Shown here: positions 1 to 10,213 of the stretch, one piece after another
Position numbering within the stretch: the stretch's first letter is position 1
How the letters are laid out: every line of letters begins with the position of its first letter
DNA from: Pisolithus tinctorius
Taxonomy: Eukaryota; Basidiomycota; Agaricomycetes; Boletales; Pisolithaceae
Direction of reading: 5' to 3'
NCBI GenBank assembly: GCA_024663395.1
Contig: JANFAH010000026.1
Location: 434,001-498,000, forward strand
DNA length: 64,000 nucleotides
Translations under genes and position numbers: made by a program
The notes under the pieces: model-generated
The model's database searches: none
The model's input: only the letters and a program-made list of their open reading frames with translations
What the model was told of the DNA's origin: nothing

Positions 1-11
1 GTATGGGACGA

Positions 12-29
12 GATCAACACGAGTTGATC
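12..29. repeat. Short inverted repeat GATCAAC-N4-GTTGATC
   Basis: A 7-bp perfect stem with a 4-nt loop lies upstream of the antisense gene of element A. Function unknown. It resembles half of the palindrome seen in element C (AACTCG/CGAGTT) but is not the same sequence. Confidence 0.4.
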
Positions 30-154
30 ATTTGAAATTATTTTGATGCCTCGAGGATGATGGCTTTAGCCATGGCGGAGCTCCGTCGGAGTTCAAAGTA
101 CCGCTTAAAAACACATGTTAGGGTACCAAACCTTCGTACCTTTCCCCCATCACC

Positions 155-1416
155 ATGCCTTCCCAGTGCCAGAGCAACACCCCCCAGCCAACCCCTGGCC
201 ACGTTCGCGACTACTCCCAAGTCGTGGATGAAGAGCTGGTCGTCCTCACCAACGACTCCACCAACACCGAGCGAGAGAAGTCTGCAGAGAAGGCATGCCG
301 ATGAGAGGAGGCTGAGTGGAGAGAGAGAGAGCGCAAGGCAGAGCGCAAGGCCAAGCATGAGGAGGCCAAGAGGCGGAAGGCGGAGGAGGAGCAGCTGGAG
401 GCGGAGCAGAAGAAGAGAGCGGAAGAGGAGGCTCAGAGGAGAAGGGCAACGGAGGAAGAGGAGGCTCGAAAGAAGAGGGCGGCAGAGGAAGAGGCAGAGA
501 GGCAGAGGCAAAGAGCCTCTCAGGAGAGAGCCCAGGCCAGGAGGGACGAGGCCGCGCAGAGGTGAGTAGCAGACTACTGCAAGTCAGGCAGAGCTGACCC
601 ATTTCTTTTTTGACCTTACTCTATTTCAGGTTAACCAGAGCGGTGTACGATGTCAACACCGCCCAGAAGGTCCCTGGGGCCTCTGTGGTGGTCACCGCGA
701 CCAAGAGAGCCCCCTGCACTTGCTGTATAGCAAGTCTGATGGCGGGGCAGTGCAAGCCAGGGCAAGGTAAGACCAGGGCCTGCGTGCCCTGTCATAACAA
801 GAAGAAGACATGCAGTTGGATGTGGGAAGAGGTGGCGGCGGGGCCTTCGCGGAAGAGAGCAGGGACGGGGAGCTCCTGAGGAGAGAAGAAGAAGAGGACG
901 TGAGGGAAGGGGAAGGAGAAAGCGACAGAGACGGAGGAAGCGGACGATGAGCGGGAGATAGGCGGAGAAGACGAGGAGGAGCCAGCAACACCACACGAGG
1001 GACCCTCAGGGGCAGGGGTCTCCTCCTGGTGGACAGAGTGGGAGCGGGAGCGGGAGCTGCAGGCTGCAGAGAGGTACGTGGCGGCGCACGAGAAGGCTGC
1101 AACAGCCTTCGAGAGGATGGCAAAGATGGCGGAGTGGATGGCGGAGGCAGCGGAGCAGACTGCCAACGAGTGGGGAATGCACTGCGCATGGGCAGAGTGG
1201 GTGGAGATGAGGAGGAGGGAGGATGCACGAGAGGCCAGGATGGCTGAGGTCGAGCGCACAGGTGGAGGATGGAAGAGGCCTCAGTCGGAGGCGGTGGAGG
1301 ACAAGAACGAGGAAGCGGATGAAGGTGCGGAGGGGGATAACGAGGAAGAAGTTGAAGGAGAGCAGGAAGGCGGTGAAGAACAGGAGGGTGGCGGAGAGCA
1401 AGTGATGGAAGAGTAG
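155..1416 (+). pseudogene. Antisense Cys-cluster gene carried by element A (two exons, decayed)
   Basis: Lies between the pol end and the missing 3' LTR of element A, on the opposite strand. Exon 1 starts at ATG 155 and encodes a Glu/Arg/Lys/Ala-rich, probably coiled-coil stretch. A 68-nt intron (562-629, GTGAGT...TTTCAG) interrupts an AGG codon in phase 2. Exon 2 (630-1416) carries a Cys cluster near 710-820 (CTCC...C...ACVPC...KTCSW), then an acidic tail ending at TAG 1414. The frame is broken only by three TGA codons (302, 877, 901), each where Arg (CGA) would fit. The Cys pattern is reminiscent of a zinc-binding cluster; DNA binding is inference. A homologous gene sits at the same place in element B. 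Function unknown. Confidence 0.65.
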
Positions 1417-1420
1417 AGTA

Positions 1421-1466
1421 GTTTTGTTTTCTTTTTGTTTTCTTTTTTTTTTTTTTTTTTTTTTTT
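1421..1466 (+). terminator. T-rich tract after the antisense gene
   Basis: A run of T-rich DNA, including about 24 consecutive T, directly follows the stop codon of the antisense gene. It separates that gene from the convergent end of pol at 1627. It could serve 3'-end formation, but no clear polyadenylation signal was seen. Confidence 0.3.
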
Positions 1467-1626
1467 GTCTTTAGTTTGTATATTTTGTATTACTACGAGA
1501 TAGACTTGTGATTTTGTTTGTGACTCTGAGAAGTGAAATGGATAAGCGGAGAAAATTCTAAAGTACTTAAGACAGTTCGGTAAGAGGCAGAGTTGGCCCG
1601 CGGAGGAAGTTTATGTAGGTGGAGTA

Positions 1627-4600
1627 TTATGGAAGAGGTTGGTACGGGCCAGGTTTGTGTGGATAGCATTCATGGAAAGCGGACACTATATCAGAAGCGT
1701 GATCTAGCTCAGTTGCAAGCAACCAAGAGGTTTCTTCGTCAGTGTTCTCGTAGCCAGCCCAGCAGACTAGGTACAAGAGTTGACAGTGGCGGCGACAGCA
1801 GTCCACCTTAGAGTCGAGTATCTCTGATACTTCGTACTCAAGGGCACCATTGACATCTGCTGGCAGAGGTGGAGGCTGTTGTCAGTTTGGGAAAGGGTTA
1901 GCCGCTGCAGCTTCCAGTTGTGAGACATGGAAGACCGGATGTACCGAGCACATAGAGTCAGGGAGCTTAAGGGTGACAGAATGTGTACCTGGCCTGGCCA
2001 AGATGGTGAACAGACCTAAGTACTTTTTGGAGAGTTTTTCCGAAGGACGAGTGGAGCGGAAGTACTTGGCTTTGATGTAGGCCTGTTCTCCAACCTTAAA
2101 CCCAGGCGGAGGTATGCGCTTGGCATCCGCTGGACCCTGGTAGTGCTGTTGAGCAGCGGACATTTTGGAGCGGAGGAAGTCATGAAGGGCGGTGTGAGTC
2201 AAAGTGAGGAATGCTGGTGAAAACCAAACAAATCCAACACAAAAGACAAATAAGAGCGAGTGGTGGTTTGCCTCCACGGAACCTGGAGTGCAGAGAAACC
2301 TAAACGTGTGGGGGGGGGACTTCAAGTAGAGGGCTCCTGGCACAAGTCGTCGTCGAGTTATGCAGGAGAGGATGAATGAACGCTGATTGAGAAGGGGATG
2401 CTGAATAGAGCAGGGGTGTTCAGCCAAAAGGACTTGGGAGTAAATGGATTTCGATAGGACGTGCTCCTGGCGCAAGTCAATGACGAGTTACACAGGAGTG
2501 GATGGATGACTAAACAAGAGGTTGCTGACTAAGCACTGATGATACTGCTGATGATGAATAGAGGTAGATAGACCCTTGATGGAGCCTCAACTACCAATGA
2601 TATAAATGAAGACAGATAGACTCTTCCGAATGAGCCTCAACTGTCGACGACAAGATATGCTGAGCTGAGCTGACTTCTGGATTGCTTCTGATTGCTTCTG
2701 ATTGATTGTGGGTAGCTAAGTACATGGGGGTTTATATACTGAGGGGGGAGCACAGCTTGTGACAAACAAGGCACAAACACTTGGTAAGTAATGAGTAAGG
2801 ACTGAGTAATCATGATGAGTAAGCAAGAAATGAAAAGTAAGCAAGCAAAGAAGATTGGTAAGTATTGGCAATGAACGAGTCAAGGATAGTCAAAATATCA
2901 CAAAACAAGTCAAACAGAATCAGAAACTGAGTAAGCACACTGATATCACATTAGGGGGTGGCGATGCAAGTTAGATCTCGGCGGAGACATCTCTAGATCC
3001 AAAGACGGCATGACAGATGGATGGTGTTTCCAGATAGGGAAGTATTAATTCCAGAATTGAAGGGCATGAGTCAGGTGTCAAAGGGGGCTAGGGCATTGGG
3101 GGTCTGTGGGGCAATGAGAGCATATGCGATCACGTCTCCCACCCTTCCATCCTCTCAGCGAAGTTAACAAAAACTTCATGAATGGGGCTCTGATGGAGGA
3201 GGAGGAGAAGGGGAACGTCTTCTGCTGGATCTTGCAGTAAGAAGGCAAGATGCATGTCATACTCGTCATGAATGCGATCAGGGAGGCTGGAGGACAGTAG
3301 ATTATACTGCAGCTGTCACAATGCGGGAAGAATGATGGACGAGACTGGAATAAAGACAGTGCAGGGAGCAGGGAGGAATGATCCATATGCTTCATCAACT
3401 GGGGAGACTGAAACGACCACATAAGACCTTTCTAACCGAGTGACAGACCTGAGGCGACCAAAGAACGTCCTTCTGGAAGTCATACTGACAAGGAGAACAT
3501 GCTGACCAAGCTGCATGGGATGAGATGGGGCTGACAACGACGGGATGAACCAGGGGGCTTCAGGACAGAAGCTGGTGGGAATGCCTGGCAGATATACGTA
3601 GCCACTGTCTCTGGCAAATGAGACAAGCGAGATGATCGACGAAGAGGCAGCCATGATTGATGGACTTAGCGAAATGAGCATCTGATGGATGCAGTGCTGT
3701 AGAAACGTGCAGGGTGCGAGGATCCTCTCCAAATTTGGAAGGAAGAATCGTGGGGCTGAGCACTTTAAGCGAGCATGGGAACGGAGTCGATATCTTTGGA
3801 AATGGTGGAGATACGACGAAAACCGGAATGCTGTACACGGGTGCTAAAAACCTTTAATGCGCGCTTAACTCGCTTCCTCTTTTCTCTTTAGCACTGACGA
3901 CTCGTTCTTGTGCAAAGGATGACTGTTCACGTCCAACAGTCTTTCTACACATGAGGCCTTTAGTCTTCATCTGCATGCTTGGGCATTGTGCACAACTCGT
4001 CAATGAGTTAGGCAGAGTCAGCTGTAACCATGTCCACAACACCTTTGGTGTGTGACAGCAGAGAGCTCGACGACGTAGTCGTGAGCCCTCGGAGAGGTGA
4101 AGTCTTGGTCAGGGACCACAGACAAGTTTGGATGGTATCCCTTGTTAGCGAAGAAGGGAGAAACTCCAGTAGTCGCACTTGGTGCGTTGTTGAAAGCGAA
4201 CTCCGCTAGAGGTAACAGCTCAGCCCAGTTGTCTTGTTGGTAGTTACAGTAGACACGAAGGTACTGTTCGAGGGTCTGGTTCATTCGCTCGGTCTGGCCA
4301 TCGCCTTCTGGGTGGTAACCCGAAGTGAAGTGAAGACGCATATCAAGGGCCTTTCCTAGAGAGCGGAAGAAGTGTGAGACGAACTCAGGACCTCTGTCAG
4401 AGGTGATGTTAGCTGGTACTCCGTGCTTGGAGAAGACATGGGTAAGGAAGAGCTTAGCGAGTTCGGCAGAGGTGACGGAGTCGTGGGTAGGGATGAACAC
4501 CGCTTGCTTTGAGAGGCAGTCCACTACCACAAGTATGGCGGAGTAGCCGTCGGAGTTGGGGAGGTGTTCGATGAAGTCCATGGAGATGGAGTTCCAAGGT

Positions 4601-7158
4601 CTCTCTGGGACAGGGAGTTGCTTCAGTAGACCATAAGGGCAGTGGTGCGGAGTTTTGCTCCGTCCACAGGCGGTACAAGACCTGACGTATTCTTTCATGT
4701 CAGAGCAGAGGTTGGGCCACACGTAGTCCCTGCGGATGAGTTCTTGGGTGCGGTTTTGCCCGAAATGGCCTGCTAGAGGATCATCATGCTTGAACCGAAG
4801 CACTCGAAGGTGGAGGTCATCAATGTCAGGGACAAAGATTCAACTGTCAAGGCGGAGTAGACCGTCGGAGTCCAGGGACCACCGAGGCTTAGTCGGAGTT
4901 GGGAGATGGCTGGCGGAGACAGGGTCGGAGGGTAGGGCGGAGATGATGTCGGAGTGCAAGCACTCAACATCGAAGACCATGGCAGCACGGAGTACAGGTG
5001 CCAAGAGGGTGGTGGTAAGGAGGGACGACGCGAGTTGCTCCTGTGTAAACATAGGGCGGAGATTGTGAGGATTTACCTGCGCGTAGTCCCTATCCCCCCC
5101 TTTTGGGTAGAGGTCCCAACATCGCATAAGTGCGTCGGGTTTGGCTCCTAAGTGGCCAGGTCGGAAACAGATGGAAAGATTAAACTGCGAAAGGTACTCT
5201 GACCAGCGGGCCTGTCGATGGGTGAGAACCTTAGAGGTGGAAAAGTACTCAAGGTTTTTGTGGTCTGTCACCACGTCGACAGGTAAGGCGGAGCCTTCTA
5301 AGTAATGCTGCCAATGGCGGAAGGCCCCGAAGACAGCCAACAGCTCTCTGTCGTGGGTATCATAGTTGAGTTCTGGCGCGGTCATGGTGCAAGAGTAGAA
5401 AGCGACTGGGCGGAGTTCACCATCGGAGCAAGTGATCGACAAAATGCCAGCAATGGCATAGTCGGAGGCATCGGTTTCCACTGTAAGTGGAGCGTCAGGA
5501 ACCCAGTGAGTGAGAGTAGGAGCGGAGCTGAAGGCATCCTTCAGGCAGAGGAAAGTGGAGCGGCACTCCTCGGAAAAGTTCCAAGGAGCACCCTTTCGCA
5601 TGAGGCGAGTGAGCGGAACGACAATGTCGGAGTAGTTATTAATGAATCGTCTGTAGAAGTTTGTGAAACCAAGGAAAGACTGGATGTCTCGCACCTTCCG
5701 CAGCTCAGGCCAGTCGTGGACTGCCTGAACCTTCTCAGCGGACATGGTGAGACCGGAGGGAGAAAGAACATAACCGAGGTACTTGACCGAGTCGGAGTGA
5801 AACTCGCACTTCTCTGGCTTGGCATAAAGGCCATGCTTTTGAAGGCGGCGGAGTACCTCTTTTACGTGTTTGCGATGCGACTCCATGTCCTGCGAATAGA
5901 TTAGGATGTCATTGAGGTATACCACAACGCAGACATCGAGCATGTCTGCAAAGATGCTGTTGATGAATTGCTGGAAAGCCACAGGTGCGTTAGTCAGACC
6001 GAATGGCATCACCTGCCACTCGTAAGAACCATAACGAGTGCGGAAAGCCGTTTTCCACTCATCGCTGTCTGCTATGCAGACCAGATGATAGGCATGGCGG
6101 AGATCGATCTTGGTGTAGACTTTAGCACGGTTTGGAGAATCGAGTAGGTCGGAGATGAGCGGCAGTGGATAGCGATCTTTTTTCGTGATTTTGTTGAGTC
6201 CTCGATAGTCAACGCAGAGGCGGAGTGAACCATCCTTCTTTTTCACGAAGAGGACAGGGGCACTGTGAGTGGAGGTGGATTGTTTGATGAAGCTGTAGCC
6301 AAGATGCTCGTCAATGAAGGTGCAGAGAGCTTCAAGCTCTGGCGGAGAAAGAGAGTAGATTGTACCAATGGGCGGAGAAGCTCCTTCCTCGAGGTCGATC
6401 TTGAGATCGAACGAGCGGTGTGGCAGAAGTTCAGTGGCCTTGTCTTTACTAAAGACATCGGCAAACTCGTGATACTCAGAAGGGACCGAGGAGAGGTCAG
6501 GAGGCAGAGATGAAGCGGAGGACGCATGAAGCTTCACATCATCAGTGGAGAGCTGTAAGCAGAACTGTCTAGAGCCAGGGAGAGCACAGGCTCTGACATA
6601 CGCAGCAGCATTGATGAGTGAGACGAGCGGAGCGGAGCGTGGCAAGTCTGTCGGAGGTGCAGTCAGAGCTGCAAACGGAGCGGAGGGTGTCGGATCCAGA
6701 GCAGAGGTCGCAGCGGAAGATGACAAAGGCGCCTGGGGTGTCGGCATTCCCTGTAGCGACGGTTTGAACGATATACTGCCCAGTACCCAGTCAATCGATG
6801 GATTGAAGCAGGTGAGCCAGTTGCATCCCAACACCAGCGAACATGAAGAATCCAACAGAGTAACATAAAATGAAACGGAATTGACATCACTGGAAGGGAA
6901 GCGGAGGGAAAGATCTACCTCTTGGGAAATGACAGCATTTGTACTACCATCAAACAAGCAGAGCGGAATTGGCAGAGAAACAGAGGAAACAGGAATGGCA
7001 TATTTTTTGATTACAGATGGGTCTACGAAGCAATGAGAAGAACCAGAATCGATCAACGCAGAAAAAGTATCAACAGAATAATCCAGAAGGGTTACAGACG
7101 GAAGTAAAGAATTGGGACTGGAAAGAGCAGATGCGTTGAGTCGGACGTCTGGTTGCAC
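1627..7158 (-). pseudogene. pol: Element A pol: protease, reverse transcriptase, RNase H, integrase, chromodomain (interrupted)
   Basis: One frame runs 7158 to 4058 and resumes 2192 to 1627 after a solo LTR. Visible: protease LIDSGSSHCF (near residue 40); reverse transcriptase with KKKDGSLRLCVDYRG and the catalytic box as YLND near residue 414 (usual YLDD); RNase H with ETDASDYAIAG; integrase zinc finger; DDE residues in SMDF, TSDRGPEF and HPEGDGQTERM; a C-terminal chromodomain (EYEVSEILDSKV, ending GYENTDEETSWLLATEL). A TGA at 4840-4842 and another near 1905 interrupt the frame, both where Arg is plausible. The YLND change is GAT to AAT at a CpG. The start at 7158 is a GTG reached in frame; the true translation mode is unknown. 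Length, about 1220 codons, fits chromoviral pol. Confidence 0.9.
2193..4057 (-). mobile_element. Solo LTR, family C (copy 1)
   Basis: Reverse-complement match to the LTRs of element C; starts TGTCACAC (at 4057) and ends GACTCACA (at 2193). Flanks GCGG (2189-2192) and GCAG (4058-4061) are a 4-bp target duplication with one CpG change. Removing the LTR and one duplication rejoins integrase of element A in frame. The 159-codon LTR frame (ATG at 3654) is cut by a TGA at 3316-3318, where other copies have Arg. Confidence 0.9.
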
Positions 7159-7211
7159 ACAGTTGGGATCAATGCTTCCTCCAGGCCGTGCAAGCTCCCT
7201 GGAGGAGCGGA

Positions 7212-8247
7212 CTAATTTTTTGGCTCTGCCTTCTCCTCAGTCAGAGTAGGCAGAGTTCCAGCCAGGCTGCATGGGCTTTGGCTGCGCGAGAGGTGGACTT
7301 GGGACAGTCCTTGGCAGAGTGGCCAGCCTCGCCACAGAAGAGGCAGAGGTTGTTCTTCATCCTACACTGGCGCTCAGTGGAGGTGAGTTTGCCATCTTTA
7401 CCCAGAAGGTGGGCAATATCGGACTTAGACGCGTCGGACTTGGGCGGATCTTTCTGTTTGCCCCTGCCCTTGGCGTCAGACTTTGGAGCGGAGGACGAGG
7501 AGGATGACGATTTAGTTTTACTGTCGGAGTTGGAAGACTGCGACTTGTCGGAGGCAGACTTGGTGGTGCATGAGATCTCTGCCTTGCGCTCCCAGTAACG
7601 CACATCGACGGCCTGAGCGAGTTCGCAGAGTTGTGTGAGGGTGGAAGGTTTTCTGACACAAGTGATCTCGTCCCCGATGCGGTCTGGAAGTCCGCTATAG
7701 AAGCGGTGGTGGAGTGCACCGACACCGCAGTCCTTGACCTGTGAAGCCCAGCGATTGAACTCCACAATGTATTTGGTAATTCGAGAACCATCCTTCATAG
7801 TGAGGTTCTCGAGTTGCTGGACAGCATCCGCTATGGCATCATGTGTACCAAAATTAGTTGTGAGCTCTTGTAAGAACTCATGGTAGTCGTCCATCCAAAG
7901 CGGGTGGTCATAGTTGTCGGGGTTTAGTAGATCTGGCTTGAACCAAGCCAGAGCCACACCCTTGAGATAAGACTGAGTGAAGGTAACCTTTGCTCTGTCG
8001 GAGTGGAATGCGCGAGGGCAGTCTTGGAAGTTCAGCTCGCACTGAACAAGGAACTTGCAGAGTTTTTTAGGGTCGGAGCCGTCGAAGGTGTCAGGCTCGC
8101 AGACCTTGGTTTTCGGAGCGGAGTCCCCAGTGCGTGAACTAGACCGTGCAAGTGCATAGACAGCTCTAGCAAGAGCTATGAGGGGATCCCCTGGCAGCTC
8201 AGCCAGGCCCTCGGGGACATCCCCGTCACCGCTGCCCCTGCCACCGG
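7212..8247 (-). pseudogene. gag: Element A gag, C-terminal part (capsid-like region and zinc knuckle)
   Basis: Retrotransposon gag with a capsid-like region (motifs FDGSDPKKL, YLKGVALAWF, LWMDDYHEFL), a Ser/Lys-rich linker and a CCHC zinc knuckle CLFCGEAGHSAKDC near 7304-7345. The frame from 8247 stops at 7241. A second frame continues to a stop at 7212 with an ending like that of element B, so one small indel near 7260 is likely. The N-terminus lies across element C at 20114-20367. Gag forms the particle and binds element RNA. Confidence 0.85.
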
Positions 8248-8650
8248 TGTCACACACCAAAGGTGTTGTGGACATGGTTACAGCTGACTCTGCCTAACTC
8301 ATTGACGAGTTGCGCACAATGCCCAAGCATGCAGATGAAGACTAAAGGCCTCATGTGAAGAAAGACTGTTGGACGTTAACAGTCATCCTTCGCACAAGAA
8401 CGAGTCGTCAGTGCTAAAGAGAAAAGAGGAAGCGAGTTAAGCGCGCATTAAAGGTTTTTAGCACCTGTGTATGGCATTCCAGTTTTCGTCGTATCTCCAC
8501 CATTTCCAAAGATATCGACTCCATTCCCATGCTCGCTTAAAGTGCTCAGCCCCACGATTCTTCCTTCCAAACTTGGAGAGGATCCTTGCACCCTGCGCGT
8601 TTCTACAGCACTCCATCCATCAGACACTCATTTCGCTAAGTCCATCAATC

Positions 8651-9130
8651 ATGGCCACCTCTTCGTCGATCATCTCGCTTGTCTCATTTGCCAGAGACAG
8701 TGGCTACGTATATCTGCCAGGCATTCCCACCAGCTTCTGTCCTGAAGCCCCCTGGTTCATCCCGTCATTGTCAGCCCCATCTCATCCCATGCAGCTTGGT
8801 CAGTGTGTTCTCCTTGTCAGTATGACTTCCAGAAGGACGTTCTTTGGTCGCCTCAGGTCTGTCACTCGGTTAGAAAGGTCTTATGTGGTCATTTCAGTCT
8901 TCCCAGTTGATGAAGCATATGGATCATTCCTCCCTGCTCCCTGCACCGTCTTTATTCCAGTCTTGTCCATCATTCTTCCTGCATTGCGACAGCTGCAGCA
9001 TAGTCTACTGTCCTCCAGCCTCCCTGATTGCATTCATGACGAGTATGACATGCATCTTGCCTTCTTACTGCAAGATCCAGCAGAAGATGTTCCCCCTTCT
9101 CCTCCTCCTCCGTCAGAGCCCCATTCATGA
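8651..9130 (+). CDS. LTR-internal open frame, 159 codons, function unknown
   Basis: Starts at an ATG in good context (ATCATGGCC) and ends TGA at 9128; the frame is open upstream to 8471 (219 codons). The same 480-nt frame is intact in LTR copies at 22864-23343 and 46614-47093 (minus). It is broken in the others: TGA at 3316 in copy 1, the 346-bp insertion in the 3' LTR, and a small frame-shifting change near 49563 in copy 6. The predicted protein begins MATSSSIISLVSFARDSGY, is rich in Ser, Leu and Pro, and ends Pro/Ser-rich (DPAEDVPPSPPPPSEPHS). I recognise no domain. Intact copies differ at many residues, so purifying selection is not shown; it may be a chance frame in a regulatory LTR. Confidence 0.4.
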   Translation: MATSSSIISLVSFARDSGYVYLPGIPTSFCPEAPWFIPSLSAPSHPMQLGQCVLLVSMTSRRTFFGRLRSVTRLERSYVVISVFPVDEAYGSFLPAPCTVFIPVLSIILPALRQLQHSLLSSSLPDCIHDEYDMHLAFLLQDPAEDVPPSPPPPSEPHS

Positions 9131-9567
9131 AGTTTTTGTTAACTTCGCTGAGAGGATGGAAGGGTGGGAGACGTGATCGCATATGCTCTCATTGCCCCAC
9201 AGACCCCCAATGCCCTAGCCCCCTTTGACACCTGACTCATGCCCTTCAATTCTGGAATTAATACTTCCCTATCTGGAAACACCGTCCATCTGTCATGCCA
9301 TCTTTGGATCTAGAGATGTCTCTGCCGAGATCTAACTTGCATCGCCACCCCCTAATGTGATATCAGTGCACTTACTCAGTTTCTGATTCTATTTGACTCG
9401 TTTTGTGATATTTTGACTATCCTTGACTCGCTCATTGCCAATACTTACCAATCCTCTTTGCTTGCTTACTTTTCATTTCTTGCTTACTCATCATGATTAC
9501 TCAGTCTTTACTCATTACTTACCAAGTGTTTGTGCCTTGTTTGTCACAAGCTGTGCTCCCCCCTCAG

Positions 9568-9575
9568 TATATAAA
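9568..9575 (+). promoter_or_regulatory. TATA box of the family C LTR
   Basis: TATATAAA about 1.3 kb into the LTR, conserved in every family C LTR copy (3' LTR: 19570-19577). It would place transcription start near 9600, giving a long U3 and roughly 500 bp of R-U5. Confidence 0.6.
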
Positions 9576-10114
9576 CCCCCATGTACTTAGCTACTGAGAA
9601 TCAATCAGAATCAATCAGAAGCAATCCAGAAGTCAGCTCAGCTCAGCATATCTTGTCGTCGACAGTTGAGGCTCATTCGGAAGAGTCTATCTGTCTTCAT
9701 TTATATCATTGGTAGTTGAGGCTCCATCAAGGGTCTATCTACCTCTATTCATCATCAGCAGTATCATCAGTGCTTAGTCAGCAACCTCTTGTTTAGTCAT
9801 CCATCCACTCCTGTGTAACTCGTCATCGACTTGCGCCAGGAGCACATCCTATCAAAATCCATTTACTCCCAAGTCCTTTCGGCTGAACACCCCTGCTCTG
9901 TTCAGCATCCCCTTCTCAATCAGCGTTCATTCATCCTCTCCTGCGTAACTCGTCGATGACTTGCGCCAGGAGCCCTCTACTTGAAGTCCCCCCCCACACG
10001 TTTAGGTTTCTCTGCACTCCAGGTTCCACGGAGGCAAACCACCACTCGCTCTTATTTGTCTTTTGTGTTGGATTTGTTTGGTTTTCACCAGCATTCCTCA
10101 CTTTGACTCACATC

Positions 10115-10131
10115 TGGAGCCCACCGCGAGG
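10115..10131 (+). other. Primer binding site-like sequence of element C
   Basis: Two bases after the 5' LTR comes TGGAGCCCACCGCGAGG, starting with TGG as expected for pairing with a tRNA 3' CCA end. I could not assign the tRNA. Confidence 0.5.
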
Positions 10132-10213
10132 GGTGGTTATTCCTGGATCAAGAACCCTGCTCACTCAGCCTATTGAAACTTGTCTCTAAAAAACCACTTG
10201 ATATCTCATTACT

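Larger units (their letters stand above)
8248..10112 (+). repeat. 5' LTR of element C
   Basis: Starts TGTCACACACC, ends TTTGACTCACA. Five further copies of this LTR family are in the window: 2193-4057, 17900-20113, 22465-24313, 45644-47497, 48402-50235. It holds a TATA box at 9568-9575, a 159-codon open frame at 8651-9130, and three imperfect palindromes related to AACTCGTCGACGAGTT (near 8295-8316, 9814-9838, 9944-9968). At 1865 bp it is long for a fungal gypsy LTR. Confidence 0.93.

Noticed and set aside
7241..8275. Gag start MSTTPLVCDT at 8275
   Set aside because: The first codons are family C LTR sequence on the opposite strand; the real gag N-terminus is at 20367-20114.
8467..8745. A 92-codon frame (MYGIPVF...) at the start of the LTR open frame region, repeated in other copies
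   Set aside because: It overlaps the longer frame in another phase, is shorter and has no better start; treated as a shadow.
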